Counted from the stretch's first letter, positions 1 to 9,830 are shown. The stretch: DNA of 64,000 bases from Brucella sp. 21LCYQ03 (GCF_023554105.1 NZ_JAMJWE010000002.1:1-64000); one strand, 5' to 3'. Notes: generated by a model not told the origin, from the letters alone. Made by a program: numbers and translations.

Positions 1-69
1 CGCCTGCTCACCCGGCGCATCGCAAGAGCCTGATATCGTTACATTCATTATGATTCAGGCTCTCAGCGA

Positions 70-219
70 CTAATACGGCTGGGTCAACCCGACGTTAAAA
101 TAGAAGAACTTGGAAAGCTTTTGTTTGGTAAAATAGACAACATCATCGCCGATATAAAAGAGAACGGTGATGACAAGGCTCACGATATAGACGATCGCCC
201 AACACCACCCTCTTTTCAC
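70..219 (-). CDS. possible small hydrophobic protein (49 aa)
   Basis: An open frame from a GTG codon at 219 down to TAG at 70-72 would encode 49 residues. They begin VKRGWCWAIVYIVSL and have one strongly hydrophobic stretch of about 20 residues, then a basic tail ending TQPY. This looks like a single-pass inner-membrane miniprotein. No convincing ribosome binding site precedes the GTG and I do not recognise the family. It lies just beyond the lepA terminator hairpin on the same strand, so it would need its own promoter. It may equally be a chance frame. Confidence 0.3.
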   Translation of the reverse strand: MKRGWCWAIVYIVSLVITVLFYIGDDVVYFTKQKLSKFFYFNVGLTQPY

Positions 220-222
220 TGA

Positions 223-247
223 GAGAAAGCCTGCCTAACCGGCAGGC
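223..247 (-). terminator. lepA rho-independent terminator
   Basis: A perfect 7-bp stem (gcctgcc/ggcaggc, 229-235 with 241-247) with a 5-nt loop lies immediately after the lepA stop on the minus strand. It is followed on that strand by a T-rich run (TTTCTCTC). The tail is short, so termination may be leaky. Confidence 0.65.
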
Positions 248-249
248 AA

Positions 250-2058
250 TCAATCATCACCCATCTTGAGTGCCTGAATGAAGGCCTCTTGCGGGATTTC
301 CACCTTGCCGAACTGGCGCATGCGCTTCTTGCCTTCCTTCTGCTTGTCCAGAAGTTTGCGCTTACGCGAAATATCGCCGCCATAGCACTTGGCCGTCACG
401 TCCTTGCGCAATGCCGAAATGGTTTCGCGCGCCACGATACGCCCGCCAATCGCCGCCTGAATAGGAATCTTGAACATGTGCTGCGGGATAAGCTCTTTGA
501 GTTTTTCGCAAAGCACACGGCCACGCTTTTCAGCAGCCGAACGGTGAACCAGCATCGAAAGCGCGTCCACTGGCTCTTCATTGACCAGGATCGACATCTT
601 GACCAGATCGCCCTCACGGTAATCCGAGAGATTATAGTCGAACGAAGCATAACCCTTCGAGATCGACTTGAGACGATCATAGAAATCGAACACGACTTCG
701 TTGAGCGGCAGATCATAGGTGATCATCGCGCGCGGGCCAACATAGGTCAGATCGATCTGGAGGCCGCGGCGCTCCTGACAGAGCTTCATGATCGCACCGA
801 GATAATCATCCGGCGTCATGATTGTTGCGCGAATCCACGGCTCTTCAATCGCTTCGATCTTCACAACATCCGGCATATCAGCTGGATTGTGCAGTTCTTT
901 TTGCGAGCCGTCCTGCATGTTCAGGCGATAGACAACCGAAGGTGCTGTCGTGATGAGGTCGAGATCGAACTCACGCTCAAGGCGTTCCTGAATAATTTCG
1001 AGGTGCAGAAGCCCCAGGAACCCGCAGCGGAAGCCGAAACCAAGCGCCGCAGAGGTTTCCATTTCAAACGAGAACGACGCATCGTTGAGACGCAGCTTGC
1101 CCATGGCAGCGCGCAGGTCTTCAAAGTCGGCAGCATCAACCGGGAACAATCCGCAGAACACGACCGGCTGCGCTGGCTTAAAGCCCGTCAAAGCCGCTGC
1201 TGTCGGGCGGCGATCTTCGGTGATGGTATCACCGACGCGGGTATCAGCCACTTCCTTGATGGAAGCGGTGATGAAGCCCAGTTCGCCCGGTCCAAGTTCG
1301 TCCATCTGAACCATCTTCGGCGTAAACACGCCGGTGCGTTCAACCGGATATTTGGCGCCCGTACCCATCATGCGGATGGTCTGGCCCTTTTTGAGCACAC
1401 CGTCGATCACACGGACCAGAACGATAACGCCAAGATAGCTGTCATACCAGCTGTCGACCAGCATGGCTTTCAGCGGCGCATTGCGGTCGCCCTCTTTTGG
1501 AGGCGGCAGCTGCTCAACAATCGCTTCCAGCACATCCGGAATACCGAGGCCAGTCTTGGCCGAGATCATCACGGCCTTGCTGGCATCAATGCCGATCACT
1601 TCTTCGATCTGGTTTTGAACGCGTTCAGGCTCTGCCGCCGGGAGATCGACCTTGTTCAGCACCACCACGATGTCGTGGTTGTTGTCGATAGCCTGATAGA
1701 CATTGGCTAGCGTCTGCGCTTCAACGCCCTGTGAAGCATCCACCACCAGAAGCGAACCTTCGCACGCAGCCAGCGAACGCGAGACTTCATAGGCGAAGTC
1801 GACGTGTCCGGGGGTGTCGATAAGGTTCAGCACATAGTCCTCGCCGTTCTTCGCCTTATAGGTAAGACGAACGGTCTGGGCTTTGATGGTAATGCCGCGC
1901 TCGCGCTCGATATCCATCGAGTCGAGGACCTGGTCCTTCATCTCACGCGTGTCCAGCCCGCCCGTCAATTGAATGAGGCGGTCGGCCAGCGTCGATTTGC
2001 CGTGGTCGATATGGGCGACGATCGAAAAATTGCGAATATGGTCAAGTGGTGTGCTCAT
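250..2058 (-). CDS. lepA: elongation factor 4 (LepA) GTPase
   Basis: Ribosome-associated translational GTPase that binds stalled or mistranslocated ribosomes and promotes back-translocation; cytosolic with some membrane association in known family members. The 602-residue length is normal for LepA. The N-terminal G domain is complete: P-loop AHIDHGKST near residue 16, switch II DTPGH near 81, and NKVD near 135. It continues into domain II, EF-G-like domains and the LepA-specific C-terminal domain, with the basic segment [20 protein letters not shown]. Start chosen at the ATG giving [16 protein letters not shown], which aligns with family N-termini. It is transcribed away from the NDUFA9-like gene and followed by a hairpin terminator, so probably monocistronic. 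Confidence 0.97.
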   Translation of the reverse strand: MSTPLDHIRNFSIVAHIDHGKSTLADRLIQLTGGLDTREMKDQVLDSMDIERERGITIKAQTVRLTYKAKNGEDYVLNLIDTPGHVDFAYEVSRSLAACEGSLLVVDASQGVEAQTLANVYQAIDNNHDIVVVLNKVDLPAAEPERVQNQIEEVIGIDASKAVMISAKTGLGIPDVLEAIVEQLPPPKEGDRNAPLKAMLVDSWYDSYLGVIVLVRVIDGVLKKGQTIRMMGTGAKYPVERTGVFTPKMVQMDELGPGELGFITASIKEVADTRVGDTITEDRRPTAAALTGFKPAQPVVFCGLFPVDAADFEDLRAAMGKLRLNDASFSFEMETSAALGFGFRCGFLGLLHLEIIQERLEREFDLDLITTAPSVVYRLNMQDGSQKELHNPADMPDVVKIEAIEEPWIRATIMTPDDYLGAIMKLCQERRGLQIDLTYVGPRAMITYDLPLNEVVFDFYDRLKSISKGYASFDYNLSDYREGDLVKMSILVNEEPVDALSMLVHRSAAEKRGRVLCEKLKELIPQHMFKIPIQAAIGGRIVARETISALRKDVTAKCYGGDISRKRKLLDKQKEGKKRMRQFGKVEIPQEAFIQALKMGDD

Positions 2059-2252
2059 GCGCGCGATTTACCAGTAAGCCGCGAAATCTCAAAGCGGTAT
2101 TGCATGTTTAATATGGGAAAAGCGGCCTTTGTCGCAGTCGTGACAACAAGTCCCCTTTGCGTTGTTGCCAAAAGGCGATAAATCAGCGCCAGAAAACATG
2201 CCGCAATGATCATGTCCGGCGTAATAATCAGGCTTTCATGCAGGAGTTCAGG

Positions 2253-3239
2253 ATGAAGACCGAACCAAACGAAGTACACAATAAGCCGAAACTGGTCACC
2301 GTTTTCGGCGGCTCTGGCTTTGTTGGACGCGCGGTCGTCGCAGCCCTTACCAAACGCGGTTATCGTGTGCGCGTTGCTGTGCGCAAGCCGGAAGTTGCCT
2401 ATTATATGGCGCCGCTGGGCAATGTTGGTCAGATCCAGATGCTTCAGGCCAATGTCCGCAATCGCGCATCGGTAGAACGCGCAATCGTCGGCGCCGATCA
2501 CGTTATCAACCTTGTCGGCATTCTTTCGGAAAGCGGCAAACAGCGTTTCAACGCTGTTCAGGTTCTGGGTGCAAAGAACATCGCCGAAGCGACCAAAGCT
2601 GCAGGCATTAAGCTGACGCATCTTTCATCGCTTGCAGCAGATGCAAATTCCGCATCTGACTATGCCCGCACGAAAGCGGAAGGCGAAAAGGCCGTTCTGA
2701 GCGTACTGCCTGATACGGTCATCCTTCGTCCGTCGATCATTTTTGGCCATGAAGATCGCTTCTTCAACCGCTTTGCCAATATGGCACGCTTCTCGCCATT
2801 CCTGCCGGTTGTCGGTGGCGGCGAAACAAAGCTTCAGCCAGTTTATGTTGGTGATGTTGCCGAAGCTGTTGCACGCGCCGTCGATGGCAATCTGACCGCA
2901 GGCACGATTTATGAACTGGGCGGACCAGACGTACAGCCATTCAAGCATTGGATGAAAGATATGCTCGGCGTCATCGCACGCAAGCGGATTATCTTGTCCA
3001 TGCCATTCTGGGTTGCACGCATTCAGGCTTCGGTTCTCGGACTGCTGCCAAATCCGCTGCTCACCAATGATCAGGTGACACTGCTCAAGTCCGATAATGT
3101 TGTATCGGATCAGGCTACAAAAGAAGGCCGCACGTTGCAGGGTATGGGCATCAAGCCGGAAGCCGTCGATGCCGTTCTTCCAGCTTACCTCTGGCGCTAC
3201 CGTGTTGCGGGCCAGTACACCAAGACCGGATTTGCATGA
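2253..3239 (+). CDS. complex I NDUFA9-subunit-like NAD(P)-binding protein
   Basis: Atypical short-chain dehydrogenase of the NDUFA9/39-kDa type, 328 aa. In mitochondria this protein is a peripheral complex I subunit; in alphaproteobacteria it is a conserved core protein whose exact role is unsettled. The Rossmann glycine motif VFGGSGFVGRA is near residue 16 and a degenerate active-site region SDYARTKAEGE follows, matching the family. An upstream in-frame codon would add 32 residues, but the ATG at 2253 has a good ribosome binding site (aggag at 2242-2246) and the canonical N-terminus, so I use it. The gene stands alone and ends at a strong terminator. Confidence 0.9.
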   Translation: MKTEPNEVHNKPKLVTVFGGSGFVGRAVVAALTKRGYRVRVAVRKPEVAYYMAPLGNVGQIQMLQANVRNRASVERAIVGADHVINLVGILSESGKQRFNAVQVLGAKNIAEATKAAGIKLTHLSSLAADANSASDYARTKAEGEKAVLSVLPDTVILRPSIIFGHEDRFFNRFANMARFSPFLPVVGGGETKLQPVYVGDVAEAVARAVDGNLTAGTIYELGGPDVQPFKHWMKDMLGVIARKRIILSMPFWVARIQASVLGLLPNPLLTNDQVTLLKSDNVVSDQATKEGRTLQGMGIKPEAVDAVLPAYLWRYRVAGQYTKTGFA

Positions 3240-3258
3240 GATCGAAATACAAATAAAT

Positions 3259-3286
3259 AAAGGGGCCAAAAGGCCCCTTTTCTTTT
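3259..3286 (+). terminator. rho-independent terminator of the NDUFA9-like gene
   Basis: A 9-bp perfect stem (3259-3267 with 3272-3280, core ggggcc/ggcccc) with an AAAA loop is followed by TCTTTT. It lies 20 nt after the stop codon. Confidence 0.9.
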
Positions 3287-3378
3287 GTGCGGAACGCTCC
3301 AGCCCTCCGCTATGGCTCCGGGCGTTCGTCGCTCAAAAAGCCAAATCGTTGGCTTTTTTCCGCTACGCGGAACGCTCC
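3287..3378. repeat. intergenic repeat-like segment with bidirectional terminator hairpin
   Basis: The 12-mer gcggaacgctcc occurs at 3289-3300 and again at 3367-3378, bracketing a 10-bp perfect hairpin (aaaaagccaa at 3335-3344, ttggcttttt at 3349-3358) with A and T tracts on both sides. The hairpin can terminate uppP coming from the right as well as readthrough from the left. The bracketing repeat and GC-rich filler look like one unit of a dispersed intergenic repeat; that is an impression and no second unit lies in this window. Confidence 0.55.
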
Positions 3379-4185
3379 TCACCCCCAAATCAGAAGTGCA
3401 GCCATTCCAAGCGAACCAACGATCAGACGCCACCATGCAAAAAGCTTGAAGCCATGGCGCGAGACGTAATCAAGCAAATGCTTCACAACGAACACGCCTG
3501 AGATAAACGCCATGATAAAGCCAACGACGATCAGCGCTGTGTCATTCATCGAAAGCGAGCTGTGGCTTTTATAAAGGTCATAGGTGAAAGCACCGGCCAT
3601 GGTTGGCATGGCGAGGAAGAACGAAAACTCTGCCGCCGAACGTTTATCAGCTCCGAGCAAAAGCGCGCCAACAATCGTCGAGCCTGAGCGTGACACGCCG
3701 GGTATCATGGCAAGGCACTGCACAAAACCAATCGCCAGACAAATCGGCAGCGGATAATCCATCACATTATTATAGCGCGGTTTAAGGTCGAGCTGATCGA
3801 CCCAGAGCAGAATAAAACCGCCAAGGATCAACATAACGCAAACCAGCATCGGCGTTTCAAACAATACACTTTTGATAAAGCCATGCGCCATTGCGCCAAT
3901 CACAGCCGCAGGCAGAAACGCCAACAGAATACCGAAGACAAAGCGCCGTGTGCGGGCATCGCGCGGAAAATCGGTGAGGATTTTGATGAGTTTTGACGAG
4001 TAGACCGTCAAGATCGCGAGGATTGCACCAAGCTGAATGAGCACCTCAAAGGTCTTACCGTTTGATTCAAAGCCCAGAAAATGGCCGATCAGCAGCAAGT
4101 GGCCTGTCGACGAAACAGGGATGAATTCCGTCAAACCTTCGACCAGACCGAGAAAAGCGGCTTCCAGAAGATTATAAATTTCCAT
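3379..4185 (-). CDS. uppP: undecaprenyl-diphosphate phosphatase (BacA/UppP)
   Basis: Integral membrane phosphatase that recycles undecaprenyl pyrophosphate to the monophosphate carrier for peptidoglycan and other envelope polymers; the family is linked to bacitracin tolerance. The 268-aa length and roughly eight hydrophobic segments fit. Both signature regions are intact: the E-rich motif [15 protein letters not shown] at residues about 16-30 and [10 protein letters not shown] near 165. Start at [14 protein letters not shown]. It is convergent with the preceding gene and shares the bidirectional hairpin at 3335-3358. Confidence 0.96.
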   Translation of the reverse strand: MEIYNLLEAAFLGLVEGLTEFIPVSSTGHLLLIGHFLGFESNGKTFEVLIQLGAILAILTVYSSKLIKILTDFPRDARTRRFVFGILLAFLPAAVIGAMAHGFIKSVLFETPMLVCVMLILGGFILLWVDQLDLKPRYNNVMDYPLPICLAIGFVQCLAMIPGVSRSGSTIVGALLLGADKRSAAEFSFFLAMPTMAGAFTYDLYKSHSSLSMNDTALIVVGFIMAFISGVFVVKHLLDYVSRHGFKLFAWWRLIVGSLGMAALLIWG

Positions 4186-4437
4186 GAAGTCAGTACCTTA
4201 GAAGGTGGCAGGATAAAAATGGCGCATCTTGACGAGCTGTTAAGCATGAAAGTGCTACAATTAGCGCCTACAGCGATTGCTTGTCTCCATCAAGCTTAGC
4301 ACCTATAACCTAAACATTCCGTTGAGGTGGCTTAAATCTCCTGACAGCAGAAAAACCTGCTGCCAGTGCAAATGCCAGCCACAATTCCTGAGCGGAATTC
4401 AATCAGAGCTTTTTTAGTCGAGAGTACCGCGTCGATT

Positions 4438-5130
4438 ATGCTTACGCTTTTTCATCATCCTATGTCTTCAGGCTCGCGCTATGTGCGGCTTATTCTCGGT
4501 GAGTACGATGTTGAAGCGGAAATGATCGAGGAACGTCCGTGGTCGCGCCGCAAAGAGTTTCTTGCGCTCAACCCGGCAGCAACGCTTCCTGTGCTGTTGG
4601 CCGAACGCGACCTGCCGGTCGTCGGCGCAACCGTCATTGCCGAATATCTTGATGAGACGCGCGGTGCATTGAAGCGCAGCCGTCGCCTTTTGCCAGAAAG
4701 CCCGATGGAACGCGCCGAAGTGCGCCGCTTGGTCGATTGGTTTTTGCTCAAGCTCGAAAATGAAGTCACGCGCCACATCGCCCGCGAGCGTGTGTTCAAA
4801 CTTCAAATGGCCGACGAAATGGGCGGCAGTGCGCCTGATTCAACCGCTATTCGTGCCGCACGCACCAATATTCGCCAGCATATGCGCTATATTGATTGGC
4901 TTGCGGCAACGCGCGACTGGCTTGCCGGTGGGCATCCGAGTTATGCGGATATGGCAGCAGCGGCTTCTATTTCCGTCCTCGACTATCTCGGCGAAATCGA
5001 ATGGGGCGAGACAAAAGCTGCGCGTGACTGGTATGCTCGCATGAAATCGCGCCCTGCTTTCCGTCCGCTCCTGGCTGATCGTGTGCGCGGACTGGCTCCA
5101 GTGGCTCATTATGGCGACCTCGATTTCTGA
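4438..5130 (+). CDS. glutathione S-transferase family protein
   Basis: 230-aa protein with an N-terminal thioredoxin-like domain (LFHHPMSSGSRYVRL, Ser-rich glutathione-site region; NPAATLPVL cis-proline motif near residue 47) and an all-helical C-terminal domain. Likely a cytosolic detoxification or thiol-transfer enzyme; substrate unknown. The frame is open further upstream to 4366, but the family N-terminus (MLTLFHHP) begins at 4438, so that start is preferred even though its ribosome binding site is weak. The 3' end overlaps queG by 20 nt, so the two are probably cotranscribed and translationally coupled. Confidence 0.88.
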   Translation: MLTLFHHPMSSGSRYVRLILGEYDVEAEMIEERPWSRRKEFLALNPAATLPVLLAERDLPVVGATVIAEYLDETRGALKRSRRLLPESPMERAEVRRLVDWFLLKLENEVTRHIARERVFKLQMADEMGGSAPDSTAIRAARTNIRQHMRYIDWLAATRDWLAGGHPSYADMAAAASISVLDYLGEIEWGETKAARDWYARMKSRPAFRPLLADRVRGLAPVAHYGDLDF

Positions 5131-6271
5131 CAACAATCAAGCTGCGGAAAAAGCGCTCAAACTCAAGCGGTTTCTGATCGAAGAAGCGAAAGCTGTCGGC
5201 TTTGATGCTGTGGCTTTCACTGGTCCTGATTCCATCCCGCAAGCACCCCAACGTCTGCGGCAATATATTGCTGACGGCCATCATGCCGATATGCTCTGGA
5301 TGGAAGAAACCGAAGAACGCCGCGGCAATCCGAGCGTTTTATGGCCTGAAGTCCGGTCCATCATGGTACTTGCCATGAATTATGGCCCGGACAGCAACCC
5401 GCTCGAAATCCTCAAACACAAAGACCGTGCGGCAATCTCGGTCTATGCGCAGAACCGCGATTATCACGACATCATCAAAGGCAAGCTCAAGCATGTAGCG
5501 AGCCGTTTTGCTGCGCGTGCGGGGCAAGATGTCAAAGTCTTTGTTGATACGGCTCCCGTGATGGAAAAGCCGCTGGCACAGGCCGCAGGGCTTGGCTGGC
5601 AGGGCAAACACACCAATCTCGTCAGCCGTGAACTCGGCTCATGGCTGTTTCTCGGCTCAATTTTTACCACCGCTGAAATACCACCGGATCAGCCGGATCG
5701 CGATCATTGTGGCTCCTGTCGTGCGTGTTTGGATGCTTGCCCGACCAAGGCTTTTCCCTCGCCTTACCGGATTGATGCGCGGCGCTGCATCTCCTATCTG
5801 AGTATCGAAAACAAAGGCCCGATCCCGCTTGGGTTCCGCAGAGCGATGGGCAATCGCATCTATGGCTGCGACGATTGTCTGTCGGTCTGTCCTTGGAACA
5901 AATTTGCGCAAGCGACCAGCGAAATGAAGCTGAAAGCGCGTGATGATCTCAAAGCACCAAAGCTTGCTGATTTTCTCGCTCTCGATGATCCGAGCTTTCG
6001 CACACTGTTTTCCGGCTCGCCCGTCAAGCGCATTGGGCGTGATCGATTCTTACGCAATGTTTTGATTGCTGCGGGTAATTCCGAAGACCAAACCTTGCTG
6101 GCGCAAGTGGAAATCCTGCTCGAAGACCCTGCTGCTGTGGTGCGCGGAGCAGCTATCTGGGCATTGAGGCAACTCGCAGATGAAGAACATTTCAGAATTC
6201 TAAAAAATCGTCTGGCCTCACGCGAAGAGGATGATACGGTGCGCGAAGAATGGAAATTGGAGGACTGTTAG
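5111..6271 (+). CDS. queG: epoxyqueuosine reductase
   Basis: Cobalamin- and iron-sulfur-dependent enzyme that reduces epoxyqueuosine to queuosine in the wobble base of GUN tRNAs. The 386-aa protein has an N-terminal DUF1730-type domain, then two 4Fe-4S motifs: CGSCRACLDACP near residue 201 and GCDDCLSVCP near 256. A C-terminal HEAT-like helical tail follows (AVVRGAAIWALRQLA). Start ATG at 5111 (MATSISDNNQAAEK) lies inside the end of the GST gene; an upstream frame extension (MCADWLQW) has no family support. The next gene starts 1 nt after the stop, indicating one operon. Confidence 0.95.
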   Translation: MATSISDNNQAAEKALKLKRFLIEEAKAVGFDAVAFTGPDSIPQAPQRLRQYIADGHHADMLWMEETEERRGNPSVLWPEVRSIMVLAMNYGPDSNPLEILKHKDRAAISVYAQNRDYHDIIKGKLKHVASRFAARAGQDVKVFVDTAPVMEKPLAQAAGLGWQGKHTNLVSRELGSWLFLGSIFTTAEIPPDQPDRDHCGSCRACLDACPTKAFPSPYRIDARRCISYLSIENKGPIPLGFRRAMGNRIYGCDDCLSVCPWNKFAQATSEMKLKARDDLKAPKLADFLALDDPSFRTLFSGSPVKRIGRDRFLRNVLIAAGNSEDQTLLAQVEILLEDPAAVVRGAAIWALRQLADEEHFRILKNRLASREEDDTVREEWKLEDC

Positions 6272-6272
6272 A

Positions 6273-7142
6273 ATGCGCATTTTTCTGTTTGGAGCTGGTT
6301 ATTCTGCGAGAGCCTTTTCCCGCCTGATGACCGGAGAGGCAGAACGCATTGACGGCACCACCCGTAACGAACAAAATTTCCCACTTCTCGAAAAATCCGG
6401 CATCGCGCCGATGATCTTTGATGGCGAGACCGCTTCGCCTGAAATGATCGACCGCCTTGCAAAATCAACCCATGTGGTGATTTCGATTTCACCGCGTGAC
6501 AATGGTGATCCATCGCTTGCAATCGTTGAAGAAGCACTGCGTCGCCCCGGCAACACCATTCGCTGGATCGGCTATCTTTCAACAGTCGGCGTCTATGGCA
6601 ATTTTGACGGCAACTGGATTGACGAGACCGCGCAACGCCAGCCCGGTTCGCGACGTTCGCTTGAACGCGTTGAAGCAGAAGATGCCTGGGAAGCGCTGAG
6701 TGAGCGCCACGGCACGCCGGTCGCTCTTTTGCGTCTGTCGGGAATTTACGGCCCCGGCCGCAACGCTTTTATCAATCTTGAACGCGGCACCGCACGCCGT
6801 GTTATCAAGGAAGATCAGGTCTTCAATCGTATCCATGTAGAAGATATTGCCGGATCGTTGCGCTTTCTTGCAGGCACCAACACCGGCGGCGCATTCAACA
6901 TCACCGATAATGAACCTGCGCCTCCACAAGACGTCGTCACCTATGCCGCAGAGCTGATGGGCGTTGTTCCGCCGCCGGAAGTTCCGTTTAACGAAGCGGA
7001 AATGACGCCAATGGCGCGCTCATTCTACGGTGAAAACAAACGCGTCTCCAACCAGCGCATCAAAGCGCTGGGCTATGAATTTATCTACCCCGATTACAAA
7101 ACCGCCTTTAGCACGATGTGGCGGGATGAGAACTGGCGCTAA
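6273..7142 (+). CDS. NAD(P)-dependent epimerase/dehydratase family protein (YeeZ-like)
   Basis: Extended SDR-type Rossmann protein of 289 aa. The glycine motif MRIFLFGAGYSARAF is at the extreme N-terminus, and YGPGRNAF and RIHVEDIA segments are typical of UDP-sugar epimerase relatives. The catalytic Tyr-x3-Lys is not evident, as in the YeeZ subgroup, so catalysis is uncertain. Start ATG at 6273 has a strong ribosome binding site (ttggagga at 6257-6264) and lies 1 nt after the queG stop, so expression is coupled to queG. Confidence 0.85.
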   Translation: MRIFLFGAGYSARAFSRLMTGEAERIDGTTRNEQNFPLLEKSGIAPMIFDGETASPEMIDRLAKSTHVVISISPRDNGDPSLAIVEEALRRPGNTIRWIGYLSTVGVYGNFDGNWIDETAQRQPGSRRSLERVEAEDAWEALSERHGTPVALLRLSGIYGPGRNAFINLERGTARRVIKEDQVFNRIHVEDIAGSLRFLAGTNTGGAFNITDNEPAPPQDVVTYAAELMGVVPPPEVPFNEAEMTPMARSFYGENKRVSNQRIKALGYEFIYPDYKTAFSTMWRDENWR

Positions 7143-7190
7143 AGCGTATCGCGTAAAAGTGGGAACCTGATTTGGCTAAAGACAAGCGCA
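7141..7190. repeat. degenerate copy of a dispersed palindromic intergenic repeat
   Basis: The segment beginning aaagcgtatcgcgtaaaagt resembles the better copies at 8299-8342, 39791-39840 and 55964-56010, but its right half has decayed. It starts at the stop codon of the preceding gene. Confidence 0.5.
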
Positions 7191-7283
7191 AAATAAGTGA
7201 TTAATTGCCGTTTTAATCAACGCGAAGCATAATCCGCGCTATCCGTTCGAATGATTCGAGCAATATTTATTTGGAAACTGCCC

Positions 7284-8228
7284 ATGGCTAAGAGATTTCT
7301 CTCCAAATTCTGGTCGCGTTTCGTCCTTGCAACCTGCCTTACGGCAATGATTGCGCCGGAATTCGCTGCGCAAGCATTTGCGCAGGATGCACCCGCCAAA
7401 CAGGCATTTGGCAGCAAGCAACTGCCAAATGTTGCACAGCAGCCAAAATCCATCGGCTTCTACGCCAAGGGCTGTCTTTCCGGTGGCGTTGCGCTCCCTA
7501 TTGACGGTCCAAACTGGCAGGTCATGCGCCTTTCACGCAACCGCAACTGGGGGCACCCACGCACAATCGCGCTGTTAGAAAAACTTTCCCGCGATGCCGC
7601 AAAAGACGGCTGGCCAGGGCTTCTCGTTGGTGATATTTCGCAGCCACGTGGTGGTCCGATGCTGACAGGCCATGCCTCGCATCAGGTCGGGCTTGATGCC
7701 GACATCTGGCTCACACCGATGCCTAAGAAGCGCTTCACAGATGCCGAGCGCGAAAGTGTCTCTGCGGTATCAATGCTGAAAAACGATTCACTTTATGTTG
7801 ATCCAAAGAAATGGACGCCAGCACGCACCGCGTTGATCAAGCACGCCGCAAGTTACCCTGAAGTTGAGCGCATTTTCGTTCATCCCGGCATCAAGAAGCA
7901 GCTTTGCGACACCGTCACAGGCGATCGAAAGTGGCTTGGAAAAGTACGCCCTTACTGGGGCCATTTCTATCATTTCCACGTGAGACTGCATTGCCAACCG
8001 GGATCTCCGGATTGCACACCACAGCCGAAAGTCACCGGTGGCGATGGCTGCGATAAGTCGCTTGCATGGTGGTTTACGGACGAGCCGTGGAAGCCAGCAA
8101 AGCCATCCAAAGAGCCGCCGAAAAAGCCAAAGCCAGTGATGGTTTCGGATCTACCAAAGGCTTGCGCTTCGGTGCTGAACGGTCCCTCACCTGATTCCAT
8201 CGCAGATGTGATCTATAATGCCAATTAA
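7284..8228 (+). CDS. mepA: penicillin-insensitive murein endopeptidase
   Basis: Periplasmic zinc peptidase (family M74/LAS) that cleaves D-Ala-meso-DAP cross-links in peptidoglycan. The 314-aa precursor has a signal peptide (MAKRFLSKFWSRFVLATCL, cleavage expected after AFA-QD near residue 34). The metal-binding motifs are present: GHASHQVGLDADIW, whose His and Asp bind zinc, and GHFYHFHVRLHC with the HxH pair. Cysteines spread along the chain suggest the disulfides seen in the family. The tail is Pro/Lys-rich (KPSKEPPKKPKP). Start ATG at 7284 is chosen because it begins the signal peptide; the ribosome binding site is weak. Confidence 0.93.
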   Translation: MAKRFLSKFWSRFVLATCLTAMIAPEFAAQAFAQDAPAKQAFGSKQLPNVAQQPKSIGFYAKGCLSGGVALPIDGPNWQVMRLSRNRNWGHPRTIALLEKLSRDAAKDGWPGLLVGDISQPRGGPMLTGHASHQVGLDADIWLTPMPKKRFTDAERESVSAVSMLKNDSLYVDPKKWTPARTALIKHAASYPEVERIFVHPGIKKQLCDTVTGDRKWLGKVRPYWGHFYHFHVRLHCQPGSPDCTPQPKVTGGDGCDKSLAWWFTDEPWKPAKPSKEPPKKPKPVMVSDLPKACASVLNGPSPDSIADVIYNAN

Positions 8229-8298
8229 AGCATGTATAGAAAACAAGCTTTTCACTGGCTTATGGCTTCGCTATAGCTTTCAAACGATTTAACTCAAA

Positions 8299-8342
8299 GC
8301 ACATCCCGAAAAGTGGGAACCGGTTTTCGGAACAAGATGTGC
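8299..8342. repeat. dispersed palindromic intergenic repeat, good copy
   Basis: Inverted repeat with outer arms gcacatc/gatgtgc and inner arms ccgaaaa/ttttcgg around the core gtgggaaccgg. The same core and architecture recur at 39791-39840 and, in reverse orientation, at 55964-56010. It lies between mepA and mgsA and could form a stem-loop in readthrough RNA. Confidence 0.8.
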
Positions 8343-8374
8343 GTAAAAAAACGTGTGACAAGGTTATCATTCTC

Positions 8375-8752
8375 ATGTCCGAACGCCTGCGCATTGCACT
8401 GATTGCCCATGATCTGAAAAAGGACGAGATGGTTGCTTTCGCACGCAGCCACGAGAAGGCTTTGGCGCATTATGATATTGTGGCGACCGGCACGACAGGC
8501 GGGCTTATTCAGGAAGCCTGTCCTTCGCTCAATATTCTGCGTGTTAAAAGTGGTCCATTAGGGGGCGACCAGCAAATCGGTGCAATGATCGCAGAAGGTA
8601 CTGTGCAGGCATTGTTTTTCTTCATTGATCCGCTTTCGCCACTCCCGCATGACGTGGACGTGAAAGCCCTGACCCGTCTTGGCAGCGTTTATGACATTCC
8701 TATGGCGCTCAATCCTGCAACGGCAGACAGACTTATAAAAGTGCTGGATTAA
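8375..8752 (+). CDS. mgsA: methylglyoxal synthase
   Basis: Converts dihydroxyacetone phosphate to methylglyoxal and phosphate, a glycolytic overflow bypass in the cytosol. 125 aa from the ATG at 8375 ([13 protein letters not shown]), which matches the usual length. An in-frame upstream ATG at 8339 lies in the repeat and would add 12 unlikely residues. Family motifs are complete: [24 protein letters not shown] with the catalytic Asp, and [18 protein letters not shown]. It sits just upstream of glk, a sensible pairing in lower glycolysis and sugar entry. Confidence 0.95.
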   Translation: MSERLRIALIAHDLKKDEMVAFARSHEKALAHYDIVATGTTGGLIQEACPSLNILRVKSGPLGGDQQIGAMIAEGTVQALFFFIDPLSPLPHDVDVKALTRLGSVYDIPMALNPATADRLIKVLD

Positions 8753-8807
8753 TAAGGCACTCCGGTATCGCCCGCCAATAATAAGAATAAATGAGACAGC
8801 AAGGCAC

Positions 8808-9830
8808 ATGATGATTAACGCTGACCAGAGTTTTAAGTTTCCCGTCCTTGTCGGCGACATCGGTGGCACCAATGCGCGTTTTGCACTGCTTGTTGATTCT
8901 CATGCAGAGCCAAAAGAGTTTCCGGTCGTACAAACAGCTGATTATGCAACGATTGATGATGCAATCGAGCAAACAGTGCTCAACCACACATCCATTCGTC
9001 CGCGTTCGGCAATTCTTGCGGTTGCAGGTCCAGTTGATGGCGATGAAATTGACCTCACCAATTGCGATTGGGTTGTGCGCCCAAAACAGCTGATTGCCAA
9101 TCTGGGCTTTGAAGACATAACCGTTCTCAATGATTTTGAAGCACAGGCGCTTGCCGTCGTCTCCATTGAAAAAGAATATCTGCATCAGATTGGCGGCAAT
9201 GACGAAGAGATCGTCGCCACTCGCGTCGTGCTGGGACCAGGCACAGGCCTAGGCGTTGCCGGGCTTGTGCGTACCAGCAAAGCGTGGGTTCCCGTCCCCG
9301 GTGAAGGCGGTCATATCGATATTGGCCCGCGCAGCGCGCGCGACTATGAAGTGTTCCCGCATATCGAGACGATTGAAGGCCGCGTTGCAGCCGAACAGAT
9401 CCTGTGTGGACGCGGTTTGCGCAATCTTTATCTTGCAATCTGCGCTGCCGACAAAGTAACGCCGGTTCTTGATATGCCGCCGGACATTACCGCAGCTGGC
9501 CTTGATCGCAGCAATACACAGGCTGTCGAAACGCTGGAACTTTTCGTGACCTATCTGGGACGCATTGCAGGTGATCTGGCGCTCGTTTTCAAAGCACATG
9601 GCGGTGTCTATCTTTCTGGCGGCATTCCACAGCGCATTTTATCCGCGCTTCAGGCCGGATCGTTCCGCGCAGCTTTTGAAGACAAGGCACCACACAGCCA
9701 TTTCATGCGCGAAATTCCAGTACGCGTCGTGGTCCATCCGCTTGCCGCTTTGAGCGGATTATCCGCATTTGCGCGCGCGCCGACGCGGTTTGAAGTTGCC
9801 ACCAAAGGCCGTCGCTGGCGCATCGACTAA
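8808..9830 (+). CDS. glk: glucokinase
   Basis: ATP-dependent glucose kinase of the bacterial ROK-related Glk family, cytosolic, 340 aa. Visible motifs are the phosphate-binding loop [13 protein letters not shown] near residue 16, the catalytic-base region [10 protein letters not shown] near 106, [12 protein letters not shown] near 145, the sugar-binding GEGGHIDIG near 166, and [13 protein letters not shown] near 266. Start at the first of two consecutive ATGs, preceded by aagg at about 6 nt. It follows mgsA by 55 nt on the same strand. Confidence 0.96.
   Translation: MMINADQSFKFPVLVGDIGGTNARFALLVDSHAEPKEFPVVQTADYATIDDAIEQTVLNHTSIRPRSAILAVAGPVDGDEIDLTNCDWVVRPKQLIANLGFEDITVLNDFEAQALAVVSIEKEYLHQIGGNDEEIVATRVVLGPGTGLGVAGLVRTSKAWVPVPGEGGHIDIGPRSARDYEVFPHIETIEGRVAAEQILCGRGLRNLYLAICAADKVTPVLDMPPDITAAGLDRSNTQAVETLELFVTYLGRIAGDLALVFKAHGGVYLSGGIPQRILSALQAGSFRAAFEDKAPHSHFMREIPVRVVVHPLAALSGLSAFARAPTRFEVATKGRRWRID

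Noticed and set aside
289-1710. 473-codon open frame antisense to lepA
   Set aside because: Lies wholly inside lepA on the other strand; its composition (many His, Arg, Asn) is what the reverse complement of a GC-rich gene gives, and it has no domain.
2055-2621. 188-codon frame between lepA and the NDUFA9-like gene on the minus strand
   Set aside because: Mostly antisense to the NDUFA9-like gene and lacks a ribosome binding site.
4372-4402. Palindrome-like attcc/ggaat motif upstream of the GST gene as an operator
   Set aside because: Short half-sites without a regulator gene nearby; could be chance.
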